NCBI GenBank assembly: GCA_964529745.1
Contig: CAZGZR010000043.1
Span: forward strand, 1 to 22,561
Reading direction: 5' to 3'
DNA length: 22,561 nucleotides
From: RBG-16-57-9 sp964529745
GTDB taxonomy: Archaea > Thermoproteota > Bathyarchaeia > TCS64
Shown: positions 8,201 to 14,274 of the stretch, piece after piece
Layout of the letters: every line of letters begins with the position of its first letter
Numbering within the stretch: the stretch's first letter is position 1
Notes under the pieces: generated by a model
The model's database searches: none
The model's input: only the letters and a program-made list of their open reading frames with translations
What the model was told of the DNA's origin: nothing
Position numbers and translations under genes: made by a program

Positions 8201-9412
8201 TCATTCCCCGGGGGAACGACCGTAACACTCCTTCACGAACAGAAGGAAGATGATGGGCGTCGCCGCGGCTGTGACCAGGATCATGGCGTTGGACGCGCCG
8301 TAGCCTCCGGTGACGTCCACCAGGGCGCCGTAGACCGGCGCGATGAAGCTGAACCCTATGGTGCCTGCGCCGTTCACTATACCGAGGCCGATGGACGCCG
8401 TCTCGGGGGGCAGAGTCTCGGGTATCATGCTGAAGAAGAGCACCCAGAAGCTGATGCAGAAGTTGAGGGTGAACGAGACCGCCATGTAGAGGGCCAGGGG
8501 CGCCGAGGCGGGCAGGAGATAGAAGACCGCGAGCGCCGCCGCGTACAGAGACGCGAAGCCCACGAGGGGCAGCTTCCTGCTCCTGAGCCTGTCCGATACC
8601 GAGGCGACGACGATGCACCCCGGTATCCCCGCGAGGGTGCCCAGACTGGCTATCTGACCCACCTGGAGGTACGTGAAGCCCTTGGCGTCCATGAGGTACT
8701 GGGTCACCCAGTTCATGAACACCCAGCCGGTGCTCGCCGAGATGTAGCCGGCGAGGAAGGGATAGATCCTTGAGTCCCTGAGCACGGCGTAGACCGAGCC
8801 GAGTATGGAGCCGCTGCCAGTTAGGCGGGACATCTGCGGCTCCTCCCGCTCCTTGAGGATAAAGAAGTTCATGGCCCAGTTGGCGACGAGTACGACGCTC
8901 ATACCCAGGTAGAGGGGCCTCCAGCCTCCCAGGACCTCCATGGCGATGGGGAAACCGATGTAGCTGACGGCGTTGCCGAGGCCGCTCGAAGCGCTGAGCA
9001 CGCCTATGGCGGTGGCTTTCCTGTCCTGGGGGAACCACGTGGAGACGAGCCTTACGGCGTTGATGTAGAAGGTGCTGCACCCGACGCCCACCAGGAACTG
9101 GGCGGCGAAGAGGAGGCCGTAGCTGGTGCTCGCCCAGAACAGGGAGACGCCCACCACGGTCAACGCGGTGAACCCGAGTATCGTCTTCTTCGCCCCGAAG
9201 GTGCCGCTCAGTATGCCGCTGGGGAGCTGCATCAGGCCGTAGACGAAGAAGTACGCCGAGACCAGCAGCCCCATGGCGCCGTGGCTTATCCCCAGCTCGT
9301 CTATGAGGACCGGCGTTAGCGCCCCGGCGGCGCTGCGGAGGAAGTTCTCGACGAAGTAGGTGACGCAGATGGACGCTAGCAACACGGCGGCGTAGTACCT
9401 GCTCCTCTCCAA
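8201..9412 (-). CDS. MFS transporter
   Basis: A 403-residue integral membrane protein with about twelve hydrophobic segments in two halves, the standard major facilitator layout. The loop between helices 2 and 3 carries GILSGTFGAKKTI, the MFS signature (G-x3-D/G-x2-G-x-K/R-x-x), and a weaker copy, ASVSDRLRSRKLP, starts the second half. The hydrophilic centre (KEREEPQMSRLTGSG, about 190-205) is the usual cytoplasmic loop. The start is TTG at 9410-9412, with a CTTTAAG-type box about 35 bases upstream. Substrate unknown: the general shape resembles anion or sugar-phosphate transporter groups, while its place just upstream of adenosine deaminase allows a nucleoside or purine substrate. That link is inference only. 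Confidence 0.9.
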   Translation of the reverse strand: MERSRYYAAVLLASICVTYFVENFLRSAAGALTPVLIDELGISHGAMGLLVSAYFFVYGLMQLPSGILSGTFGAKKTILGFTALTVVGVSLFWASTSYGLLFAAQFLVGVGCSTFYINAVRLVSTWFPQDRKATAIGVLSASSGLGNAVSYIGFPIAMEVLGGWRPLYLGMSVVLVANWAMNFFILKEREEPQMSRLTGSGSILGSVYAVLRDSRIYPFLAGYISASTGWVFMNWVTQYLMDAKGFTYLQVGQIASLGTLAGIPGCIVVASVSDRLRSRKLPLVGFASLYAAALAVFYLLPASAPLALYMAVSFTLNFCISFWVLFFSMIPETLPPETASIGLGIVNGAGTIGFSFIAPVYGALVDVTGGYGASNAMILVTAAATPIIFLLFVKECYGRSPGE

Positions 9413-9541
9413 ATGTATCTGCTCTCGGAGACCTCCACAGCCTTAAAGTTATCGAAGAAGGCTCTAGTCATTTGCACATTTGTTCGATTCCATAATGCTA
9501 TGTCTTTAGCGGTGTCGTGCTCCCCATGGATAAAAAATTAG

Positions 9542-9979
9542 TCAGATCACTTTGACTTGGGATCTCCGTTCTTTGCCTTTTAGCTCCATCTTCCGTGAAA
9601 GATACGATCTTGGTATCCTTCGCGGGTTCTGTGTAGTTTCTAGGTGTTCTTCCTCGATGATGTTCTCGATCTCGTATGTCGCGATCTCAGAGATTAAATA
9701 GTTCAAGGCTTGGGCGATTCTCGACTCGGTGTTGAACTTGTACATCTTCGTCTTACCGATTGTTCTCGACTGCAACAGTATCTCATAGTAGCATAGCTTA
9801 GGTATCTCGCGTCTCACGGTCTTTGTGCTTATTCCCGAGTTCTCCGCTATCTCGTTTACCGAGTAGTCGAACTCTCTGAACGTGCTTAGAAGGTCGATGA
9901 TCTTTGGCGTCGAGAACGACCCCATCAACCGTTCTAGTGCTCCTTTCTCCCCCGTTCCATGGCTTGCTGTCTCGGCCAC
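9542..9979 (-). CDS. Winged-helix DNA-binding regulator
   Basis: A 145-residue protein with one clear winged helix-turn-helix (about 24-85): a helix with IIDLLSTFREFDYSV, the turn NEIAENSGIS, the recognition helix TKTVRREIPKL and a wing, ILLQSRTIGKTKMYKFN. Then comes an amphipathic helix (IAQALNYLISEIATYE) likely used for dimerisation, and a basic tail (YLSRKMELKGKERRSQ). The start is GTG at 9977-9979, with a TTTAAG box on the minus strand at 10010-10015, about 33 bases upstream, again a near-leaderless arrangement. It is transcribed away from a second small winged-helix gene at 10119. Both share the palindrome cluster at 10044-10071, so autoregulation or cross-regulation is likely (inference). 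Codons are more AT-rich than those of neighbouring host genes. Confidence 0.8.
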   Translation of the reverse strand: MAETASHGTGEKGALERLMGSFSTPKIIDLLSTFREFDYSVNEIAENSGISTKTVRREIPKLCYYEILLQSRTIGKTKMYKFNTESRIAQALNYLISEIATYEIENIIEEEHLETTQNPRRIPRSYLSRKMELKGKERRSQVKVI

Positions 9980-10043
9980 CTTTCACACCACGGTCTCAGT
10001 TGGGCTTGTCTTAAACTGTGCTGCAGGTCATGATTTAAACCTT

Positions 10044-10071
10044 ATGTCCACATTTTAGGACATATATGTCC
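10044..10071. promoter_or_regulatory. ATGTCC/GGACAT palindrome cluster, likely operator
   Basis: Three half-sites in 28 bases: ATGTCC at 10044-10049, GGACAT at 10058-10063 and ATGTCC at 10066-10071. The last two form the perfect 14-base palindrome GGACATATATGTCC, and the first two form a second inverted repeat with an 8-base spacer. The cluster lies between the divergent promoters of two winged-helix genes, upstream of both inferred TATA boxes, as expected for a shared operator. The binding protein is not known; either neighbour is a candidate. Confidence 0.6.
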
Positions 10072-10082
10072 AAACGTCTAGG

Positions 10083-10093
10083 TTTTTTAAATA
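10083..10093 (+). promoter_or_regulatory. TATA box for the 10119 gene
   Basis: TTTTTTAAATA sits directly upstream of the first ATG (10095) and about 28-30 bases before the second in-frame ATG (10119). Archaeal spacing therefore points to a leaderless mRNA starting at or near 10119, which decides the start. Confidence 0.5.
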
Positions 10094-10118
10094 TATGGAA
10101 CTAAAACATGGATTATCG

Positions 10119-10367
10119 ATGGATTATAACGAGATCGAAATAACCATTCTAAGAAAACTTTACAACAACAAGATCATAGGCAGCAGACACACCGAGTTTT
10201 CCAGCGCGTTAAGAGGATTCGAGAGATCGGATGCTGGAGACGTGAAAAATTGTATGAAGAACCTCATCAAGGATGGGTTGATTCTTCAAAGCAAAAAAAC
10301 AGGTGAAACACACATCTCGCTCAACCATAAAAGAATAGGAGAGATCAGAGCAATAATAGGGATATAA
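10119..10367 (+). CDS. Small winged-helix protein, 82 aa
   Basis: A short, basic protein made almost entirely of one winged-helix domain: EIEITILRKLYNNKI forms helix 1, the segment around FSSALRGFERSDAGDVKNCM the helix-turn-helix, then a helix LIKDGLIL and a wing SKKTGETHISLNHKRI. It probably binds DNA as a dimer and regulates its own promoter or that of the divergent regulator at 9979. I place the start at the second ATG because the TATA box directly abuts the first ATG at 10095, which would otherwise give an 8-residue longer protein. Such small stand-alone winged-helix proteins are common in archaeal viruses and plasmids. With the AT-rich codons here, this regulator pair may be a remnant of another mobile element (inference). 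Confidence 0.72.
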   Translation: MDYNEIEITILRKLYNNKIIGSRHTEFSSALRGFERSDAGDVKNCMKNLIKDGLILQSKKTGETHISLNHKRIGEIRAIIGI

Positions 10368-10435
10368 AACCCGAACCTAATTCTAAAATCGTCCCTTAGA
10401 TTTCGACAAGTGCCAGAAAATTAGAAGCGTGAAAC

Positions 10436-10442
10436 ATTTATC
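10436..10442 (+). promoter_or_regulatory. TATA box for MTA phosphorylase
   Basis: ATTTATC centred 26 bases before the ATG at 10465. This spacing supports a leaderless mRNA beginning at that ATG and argues against the in-frame GTG at 10429, which lies upstream of the box. Confidence 0.5.
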
Positions 10443-10464
10443 GTGTACACGCCATGGTTTAACC

Positions 10465-11262
10465 ATGATTGGTGAATGGAAGGCCGAGATAGGCATCATC
10501 GGCGGCACCGGCGTCTACGACCCCGAGATCATCGAGGACGCCCACGAGGTCAAGGTCTACACCCCCTACGGCGCCCCGAGCAGCCTAGTCACCCTCGGCA
10601 ACTACAAGGATCGAGCCATAGCGTTCATACCCCGCCACGGCGCGGGCCACCAGATACCGCCCCATAGGATCAACTACAGGGCCAACGTATGGGCTATGAA
10701 GAAGCTGGGCGTCCAGCGCATCGTGGCCAGCAGCGCCTGCGGCAGCCTCCGCGAGGACTACGAGCCGGGGGACTTCGTCATCACGGACCAGTTCATCGAC
10801 AGAACCCGTAAGCGCCTCGACACCTTCTACGAGGGCGGCGTCGTGGGCCACGTCTCCAGCGCCGACCCCATCTGCCCCCAGCTCCACGGCTTCTTCGTGA
10901 AGCAGGCCGAGGGCCACGGCTACCCCTACCACCCTAGGGGCACCTACGTCTGCATCGAGGGCCCCAGGTTCAGCACCAGGGCCGAGTCCAGGCTGTTCAG
11001 GCAGTGGGGCTGCGACATCATAGGCATGACCCTGTACCCCGAGTGCGTGCTGGCCCGGGAGGCCGAGATATGCTACGTCTCCATAGCCATGGTCACGGAC
11101 TACGACGTCTGGGCCGAGAAGCCTGTGAGCAGCGACGAGGTCGTGGAGACCATGAGGGTGAACAGCGAGAGGTTCAAGAAGCTGGTCATGGACGCTCTGC
11201 CTCTGATCCCCGAGGAACGGACGTGCGGCTGTGGCCACGCCCTCTCCGAGGCCCTTCTCTAG
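10465..11262 (+). CDS. mtnP: S-methyl-5'-thioadenosine phosphorylase
   Basis: A purine-nucleoside phosphorylase family enzyme that splits MTA into adenine and methylthioribose-1-phosphate, clearing the by-product of polyamine synthesis. Motifs in order: IGIIGGTGVYDP (phosphate loop), FIPRHGAGH then IPPHRINYRANVWAMKKLG, CIEGPRFSTRAESR, and IGMTLYPECVLAREAEICY with MVTDYDVW, the substrate-site block typical of MTAP rather than guanosine-preferring PNP. The C terminus has CGC, a CxC pair like the one in thermophilic archaeal MTAP II, where it supports disulfide stability. The 265 residues match the family. ATG at 10465 is chosen over GTG at 10429 because of the TATA spacing. It stands alone and could feed adenine or nucleoside products into the same salvage network as the adenosine deaminase upstream. 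Confidence 0.93.
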   Translation: MIGEWKAEIGIIGGTGVYDPEIIEDAHEVKVYTPYGAPSSLVTLGNYKDRAIAFIPRHGAGHQIPPHRINYRANVWAMKKLGVQRIVASSACGSLREDYEPGDFVITDQFIDRTRKRLDTFYEGGVVGHVSSADPICPQLHGFFVKQAEGHGYPYHPRGTYVCIEGPRFSTRAESRLFRQWGCDIIGMTLYPECVLAREAEICYVSIAMVTDYDVWAEKPVSSDEVVETMRVNSERFKKLVMDALPLIPEERTCGCGHALSEALL

Positions 11263-11416
11263 ATACCTTCTTATCATCCCCTCCTTTTCTCCCGTCCATG
11301 AGCGGTAAACGCTGGCACTTCGTGGACTGAGCCTCAACTAGGCTGCGCGAGAGGGACCAGCCGTAGCCTCCGTCGAACAAGATAATAGATATAAGATATC
11401 TGGATGCCTGATCACT

Positions 11417-11422
11417 GGAGGA
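11417..11422 (+). promoter_or_regulatory. Strong ribosome binding site GGAGGA
   Basis: GGAGGA lies 10 bases before the ATG at 11433, with an AGATATAAG box at 11387-11395. The mRNA would have a leader of about 20 bases carrying this site, unlike most genes here, which look leaderless. Confidence 0.6.
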
Positions 11423-11432
11423 AGGGTTATAG

Positions 11433-12146
11433 ATGTCGTTTCACGTTTCGGAGAAAGACCCACGGCTACACGTGGAGAACATAAAGTACCCCGGCGAGAC
11501 GGGGGACATGCTCGCGCATTACGCCAGACCCAAGGGAGACGAGAAGCTGCCCGGTGTGGTCGTCATATCAGAGATATGGGGCCTAGTGCCTCACATCGAG
11601 GAAGTCGCGAGGCGCGTAGCCTTAGAGGGGTTCCAGGCCGTCGCCCCGGACCCCCTCTCGCCGTTAGGCGGGACCCCCGAGGACGCCGACGAGGCCCGTG
11701 CGATGATGAGGGAGCTCGACGAGAAGGAGAACACGAAGAACTTCGTCGCCGCGGTGGAGTACCTCAAGACGCACCCCCAGTCCACGGGGAAGGTGGGGGT
11801 CACGGGTTTCTGCTGGGGCGGAGGCGTAACCAACCAGGTCGCCGTCAACAGCCCGGACGTGCAGGCGGCGGTCCCCTTCTACGGGAGGCAGCCCGCCGCC
11901 GAGGACGTCCCCAAGATAAAGGCTTCCATGCTCATACACTACGCGGGCGATGACGAGCGCATCAACGCGGGCATCCCGGAGTTCGAGAAGGCACTCAAGG
12001 AGGCGTCCATAGACTACGAGATATTCATGTACGAGGGCGCCAAGCACGCCTTCTTCAACGACACCAGTTCACGGTACAACGAGAAGGCGGCCAAGCTCGC
12101 CTGGGAAAGGACGATAACGTTCTTCAATGACAAGCTGAAGACATAG
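11433..12146 (+). CDS. Dienelactone hydrolase family protein
   Basis: A 237-residue alpha/beta hydrolase of the dienelactone hydrolase family. The catalytic set is visible: cysteine nucleophile C127 in GFCWGGG, aspartate D173 or D174 in AGDDERIN, histidine H205 in AKHAFFND, and E47 in ISEIWG, which in family members pairs with the resting cysteine. The oxyanion region VVISEIWGL and the ending TITFFNDKL fit well. There is no signal peptide or membrane segment, so it is cytoplasmic. Such enzymes open lactone or ester bonds; without catechol-pathway neighbours the substrate is unknown, and a general esterase role is as likely. A strong ribosome binding site precedes it. It converges on the radical SAM gene with 7 bases between stops. 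Confidence 0.91.
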   Translation: MSFHVSEKDPRLHVENIKYPGETGDMLAHYARPKGDEKLPGVVVISEIWGLVPHIEEVARRVALEGFQAVAPDPLSPLGGTPEDADEARAMMRELDEKENTKNFVAAVEYLKTHPQSTGKVGVTGFCWGGGVTNQVAVNSPDVQAAVPFYGRQPAAEDVPKIKASMLIHYAGDDERINAGIPEFEKALKEASIDYEIFMYEGAKHAFFNDTSSRYNEKAAKLAWERTITFFNDKLKT

Positions 12147-12153
12147 ACACCCG

Positions 12154-13293
12154 TTACTTCGCGTTTCGCCGCCTCCACAGGGCGGCCACCTCCGAGACGA
12201 AGGGCTGGCAGTGGGTGAAGAACCGTTTATAACCCTCGCACAGGTAGTTCAGACCCGGTTCTCCGTCCGGCGCAACGGTGAAGCGGTTCCTGGGGCACCC
12301 GCCGTTGCACATGGCCCTGACGCCGCACTCCCGGCAGAGGCGTGGCAGGGTCTCCAGCTTGGCTCGCCCGAACGCCCTCTGCTCCGGGCTCTCCAGAAGC
12401 TCGACTAGGGGAGTCTCATGGATGTTCCCGAGGCGGTGCTCGGGTTCGACGAAGTGGTCGCACGAGTAGAAGTCTCCGTTGTGCTCGACGACGGGGACGT
12501 CGCCGCAGGTGGGGCGGAAGATGCAGAGCGAGTGCTCCTGGTTGAAGGCCGTTCGTGCTGCTTCCTCGAATATCTGCACCTTGACCCGCCCAACGTCGTG
12601 GTCCCTCCACTCGTCGAAGACGGTGCAGAGGAACCCGCCCCACGCGTCGGCGGGCACGGTGTCCCGGGTGACGCCTCCCCCCTCGTCGGGCTCGACTAGA
12701 GGCAGGAAGGTTATGTACCGTGCGTCCAGCTGCTTGAAGAACCGGTAGACCCTGAGGGGTGACCGAACGTTCTGCGCGTTCACCACGCACAGGATCTCCG
12801 TGAAAACCCCGTGCTTCCGGAGGAGCCTGTACCCCCGCATCGTCATCCAGTGCGTGGGCTTCCCGTCCTTGGTGACGCGGTGCAGGTCGTGCAGCTCCGG
12901 GGGACCGTCCACGCTGAGGCCGACGGCGAAGCCCTCCTCGGCGAGGAAGCGGCACCAGTCCTCGGCGAGGAGGGTCCCGTTGGTCTGGATGCCGTTCACG
13001 ACGCTTCTGCCCGGAGGCTGGTGCCTGCGCTGCAGCTCCACGACCCTGCGGTAAAAGTCCAGCCCCAGCAGGGTGGGCTCCCCGCCGTGCCACGAGAACC
13101 TGATGACTTCCTCGGGGGAGGCGTCGATGTGTTGGGCGATGTATTCTTCCAGGGTCTCGTCGCTCATCTTGAATGTCTCGCCTTCCGGGTAGATGTGCTC
13201 CTTATCGAGGTAGTAGCAGTAGCTGCAGCCTAGGTTGCATAGGGCGCCGACTGGTTTGACGAAGACTTGGAAATCGCGGGAAGCCTTGACCAT
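12154..13293 (-). CDS. Radical SAM/SPASM, anaerobic sulfatase maturase-like
   Basis: A 379-residue radical SAM enzyme of the anSME group, which oxidises an active-site Cys or Ser of sulfatases to formylglycine. VFVKPVGALCNLGCSYCYYLDK holds the cluster cysteines C19, C23, C26 in the order typical of this group. FSWHGGEPTLLG, GIQTNGTLL and GLSVDGPPELHD follow as expected; the aspartate of LSVDGP matches the proposed base of anSME. The SPASM end has CGDVPVVEHNGDFYSCDHFV and CRECGVRAMCNGGCPRNR, ligating two auxiliary clusters. ATG start with an AT-rich box about 28 bases upstream. No sulfatase lies in this window, so the substrate must be encoded elsewhere or differ. Related SPASM enzymes modify other peptides, so the substrate call is less sure than the fold. 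Confidence 0.88.
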   Translation of the reverse strand: MVKASRDFQVFVKPVGALCNLGCSYCYYLDKEHIYPEGETFKMSDETLEEYIAQHIDASPEEVIRFSWHGGEPTLLGLDFYRRVVELQRRHQPPGRSVVNGIQTNGTLLAEDWCRFLAEEGFAVGLSVDGPPELHDLHRVTKDGKPTHWMTMRGYRLLRKHGVFTEILCVVNAQNVRSPLRVYRFFKQLDARYITFLPLVEPDEGGGVTRDTVPADAWGGFLCTVFDEWRDHDVGRVKVQIFEEAARTAFNQEHSLCIFRPTCGDVPVVEHNGDFYSCDHFVEPEHRLGNIHETPLVELLESPEQRAFGRAKLETLPRLCRECGVRAMCNGGCPRNRFTVAPDGEPGLNYLCEGYKRFFTHCQPFVSEVAALWRRRNAK

Positions 13294-13360
13294 TTCTTAT
13301 TCCTAGGCGTGCTGTTTGGATAAGATTATCTTCTGGGTCATCATCCCTTTACAGATGGGT

Positions 13361-13369
13361 AAATATATA
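13361..13369 (+). promoter_or_regulatory. TATA box for the AbrB/PIN operon
   Basis: AAATATATA overlaps the first in-frame ATG (13369), so that ATG cannot lie on the mRNA. A start about 25 bases downstream puts the mRNA 5' end near 13390 and the first usable start codon at TTG 13408. Confidence 0.5.
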
Positions 13370-13407
13370 TGTGGCCACATTGTTATTTGGGTAAATGGTG
13401 TTGTGGG

Positions 13408-13644
13408 TTGACCGAGACAACGTACCATGAAAAGAAGCTATACATCCCGGCCGAGATACGAGAAAAACTTGGCTTAAAGCCAGGAGAAAAACTCGATGTG
13501 ACCATAATAGATCGGAGAAGCTTCAAGGTCGAGCTGCAGAGAAAACTCCCCGAGGAGGAGCTCACGGAGGCTCTAGGGGCACCGCCCGAAGTAGGCGTGC
13601 CCGACGCCCTGACTCGAAGGGAGATCTATGAAGACACTCGTTGA
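13408..13644 (+). CDS. AbrB/SpoVT-type antitoxin (VapB-like)
   Basis: A 78-residue protein with an N-terminal swapped-hairpin AbrB/SpoVT domain: KKLYIPAEIREKLGLKPGEKL then DVTIIDRRSFKVEL is a textbook match (strand, IPAEIREKLGLKPG, strand). The acidic C-terminal tail (EEELTEALGAPPEVGVPDAL) would wrap the toxin. It should neutralise the PIN ribonuclease encoded next and repress the operon by binding its promoter. TTG at 13408 is preferred as the start, since the upstream ATG at 13369 sits inside the TATA box; starting there would add 13 residues that do not look like the family. Its 3' end overlaps the toxin gene by 17 bases, the usual coupling of such pairs. Confidence 0.85.
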   Translation: MTETTYHEKKLYIPAEIREKLGLKPGEKLDVTIIDRRSFKVELQRKLPEEELTEALGAPPEVGVPDALTRREIYEDTR

Positions 13645-14134
13645 CGGCGTGGAGCTCTCGGAGAGCACCCACCAGGGGAAGAAGATACTCATAGACACCA
13701 TGATCCTGTGCTACGCCCACGACCGCCTCAGCCCCCACAACCCAAAGGCAGCCCTCATCATGAAAGCCGCGATAAACGGCGACATCGATGCGCACCTATC
13801 GCATCAAAACCTCGCCGAGTTCTACTCCGTCGTCACGGGGAGACGCGTCGAGCGGCCAATCGCCCCCGCCCAAGCCGCGAGGCTGAGCAGACTCTACACG
13901 GAGTGCGTCGAAATCGAGACCCTGCTGCCGACCGAGGAGGACTATAGGGAGGCCCTGAACACGGCCGGAGACCGGCAGGTCGTAGGCGGCGACGTGTTCG
14001 ACTGCGTGCTCGCGTACACCGCCAGAGGGCGAGTGGACACGATCTGGACGGATAACACGAAACACTTCAAATCATACTCGTTCATTAACGTGGAAAACCC
14101 CCTTGAGTGGGAGTGGAAAGAATCAGAGGATTAA
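13628..14134 (+). CDS. PIN domain ribonuclease toxin (VapC-like)
   Basis: A 168-residue PIN-domain protein with the acidic active-site set: D23 in KILIDTMIL, E64 in QNLAEFYSV, D122 or D125 in GGDVFDCVLA, and D142 in IWTDN. Known VapC toxins use these to bind Mg/Mn and cut RNA, often tRNA or rRNA. The body is followed by KHFKSY, and a short acidic tail ends the protein. A 17-residue N-terminal extension precedes the first strand; no better start is seen, and GGGAG lies just upstream of the ATG. It is translationally coupled to the AbrB antitoxin. It is the last GC-rich gene before the AT-rich element begins, so it is probably host or an older cargo module. Confidence 0.88.
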   Translation: MKTLVDGVELSESTHQGKKILIDTMILCYAHDRLSPHNPKAALIMKAAINGDIDAHLSHQNLAEFYSVVTGRRVERPIAPAQAARLSRLYTECVEIETLLPTEEDYREALNTAGDRQVVGGDVFDCVLAYTARGRVDTIWTDNTKHFKSYSFINVENPLEWEWKESED

Positions 14135-14158
14135 GAAGAACAGAGCCGTTGAAAAAAG

Positions 14159-14174
14159 TCGCCAGATATGGCGA
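14159..14174. repeat. Short hairpin after the toxin gene
   Basis: TCGCCA and TGGCGA form a 6-base stem around a GATA loop, 25 bases after the PIN stop and right where base composition drops. It may be a transcription terminator or lie near the insertion boundary; no copy was seen at the right end. Confidence 0.35.
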
Positions 14175-14246
14175 TATCGGAGTCAGGGATAATCTTCAAT
14201 CATAAAGGATTTTGGTATCATTTTTAATCATGATAAATAATAATCA

Positions 14247-14254
14247 TTATATTA
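14247..14254 (+). promoter_or_regulatory. TATA box for the integrase
   Basis: TTATATTA is centred about 25 bases before the ATG at 14275, giving a leaderless mRNA. The earlier in-frame start codons from 14212 lie upstream of this box and are unlikely to be used. Confidence 0.5.
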
Positions 14255-14274
14255 TAGGGATTTTATTATATTAC

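Noticed and set aside
8169..9080. 303-codon minus-strand frame overlapping the MFS gene
   Set aside because: R/H/G-rich shadow; the other frame gives about twelve membrane segments and the MFS signature.
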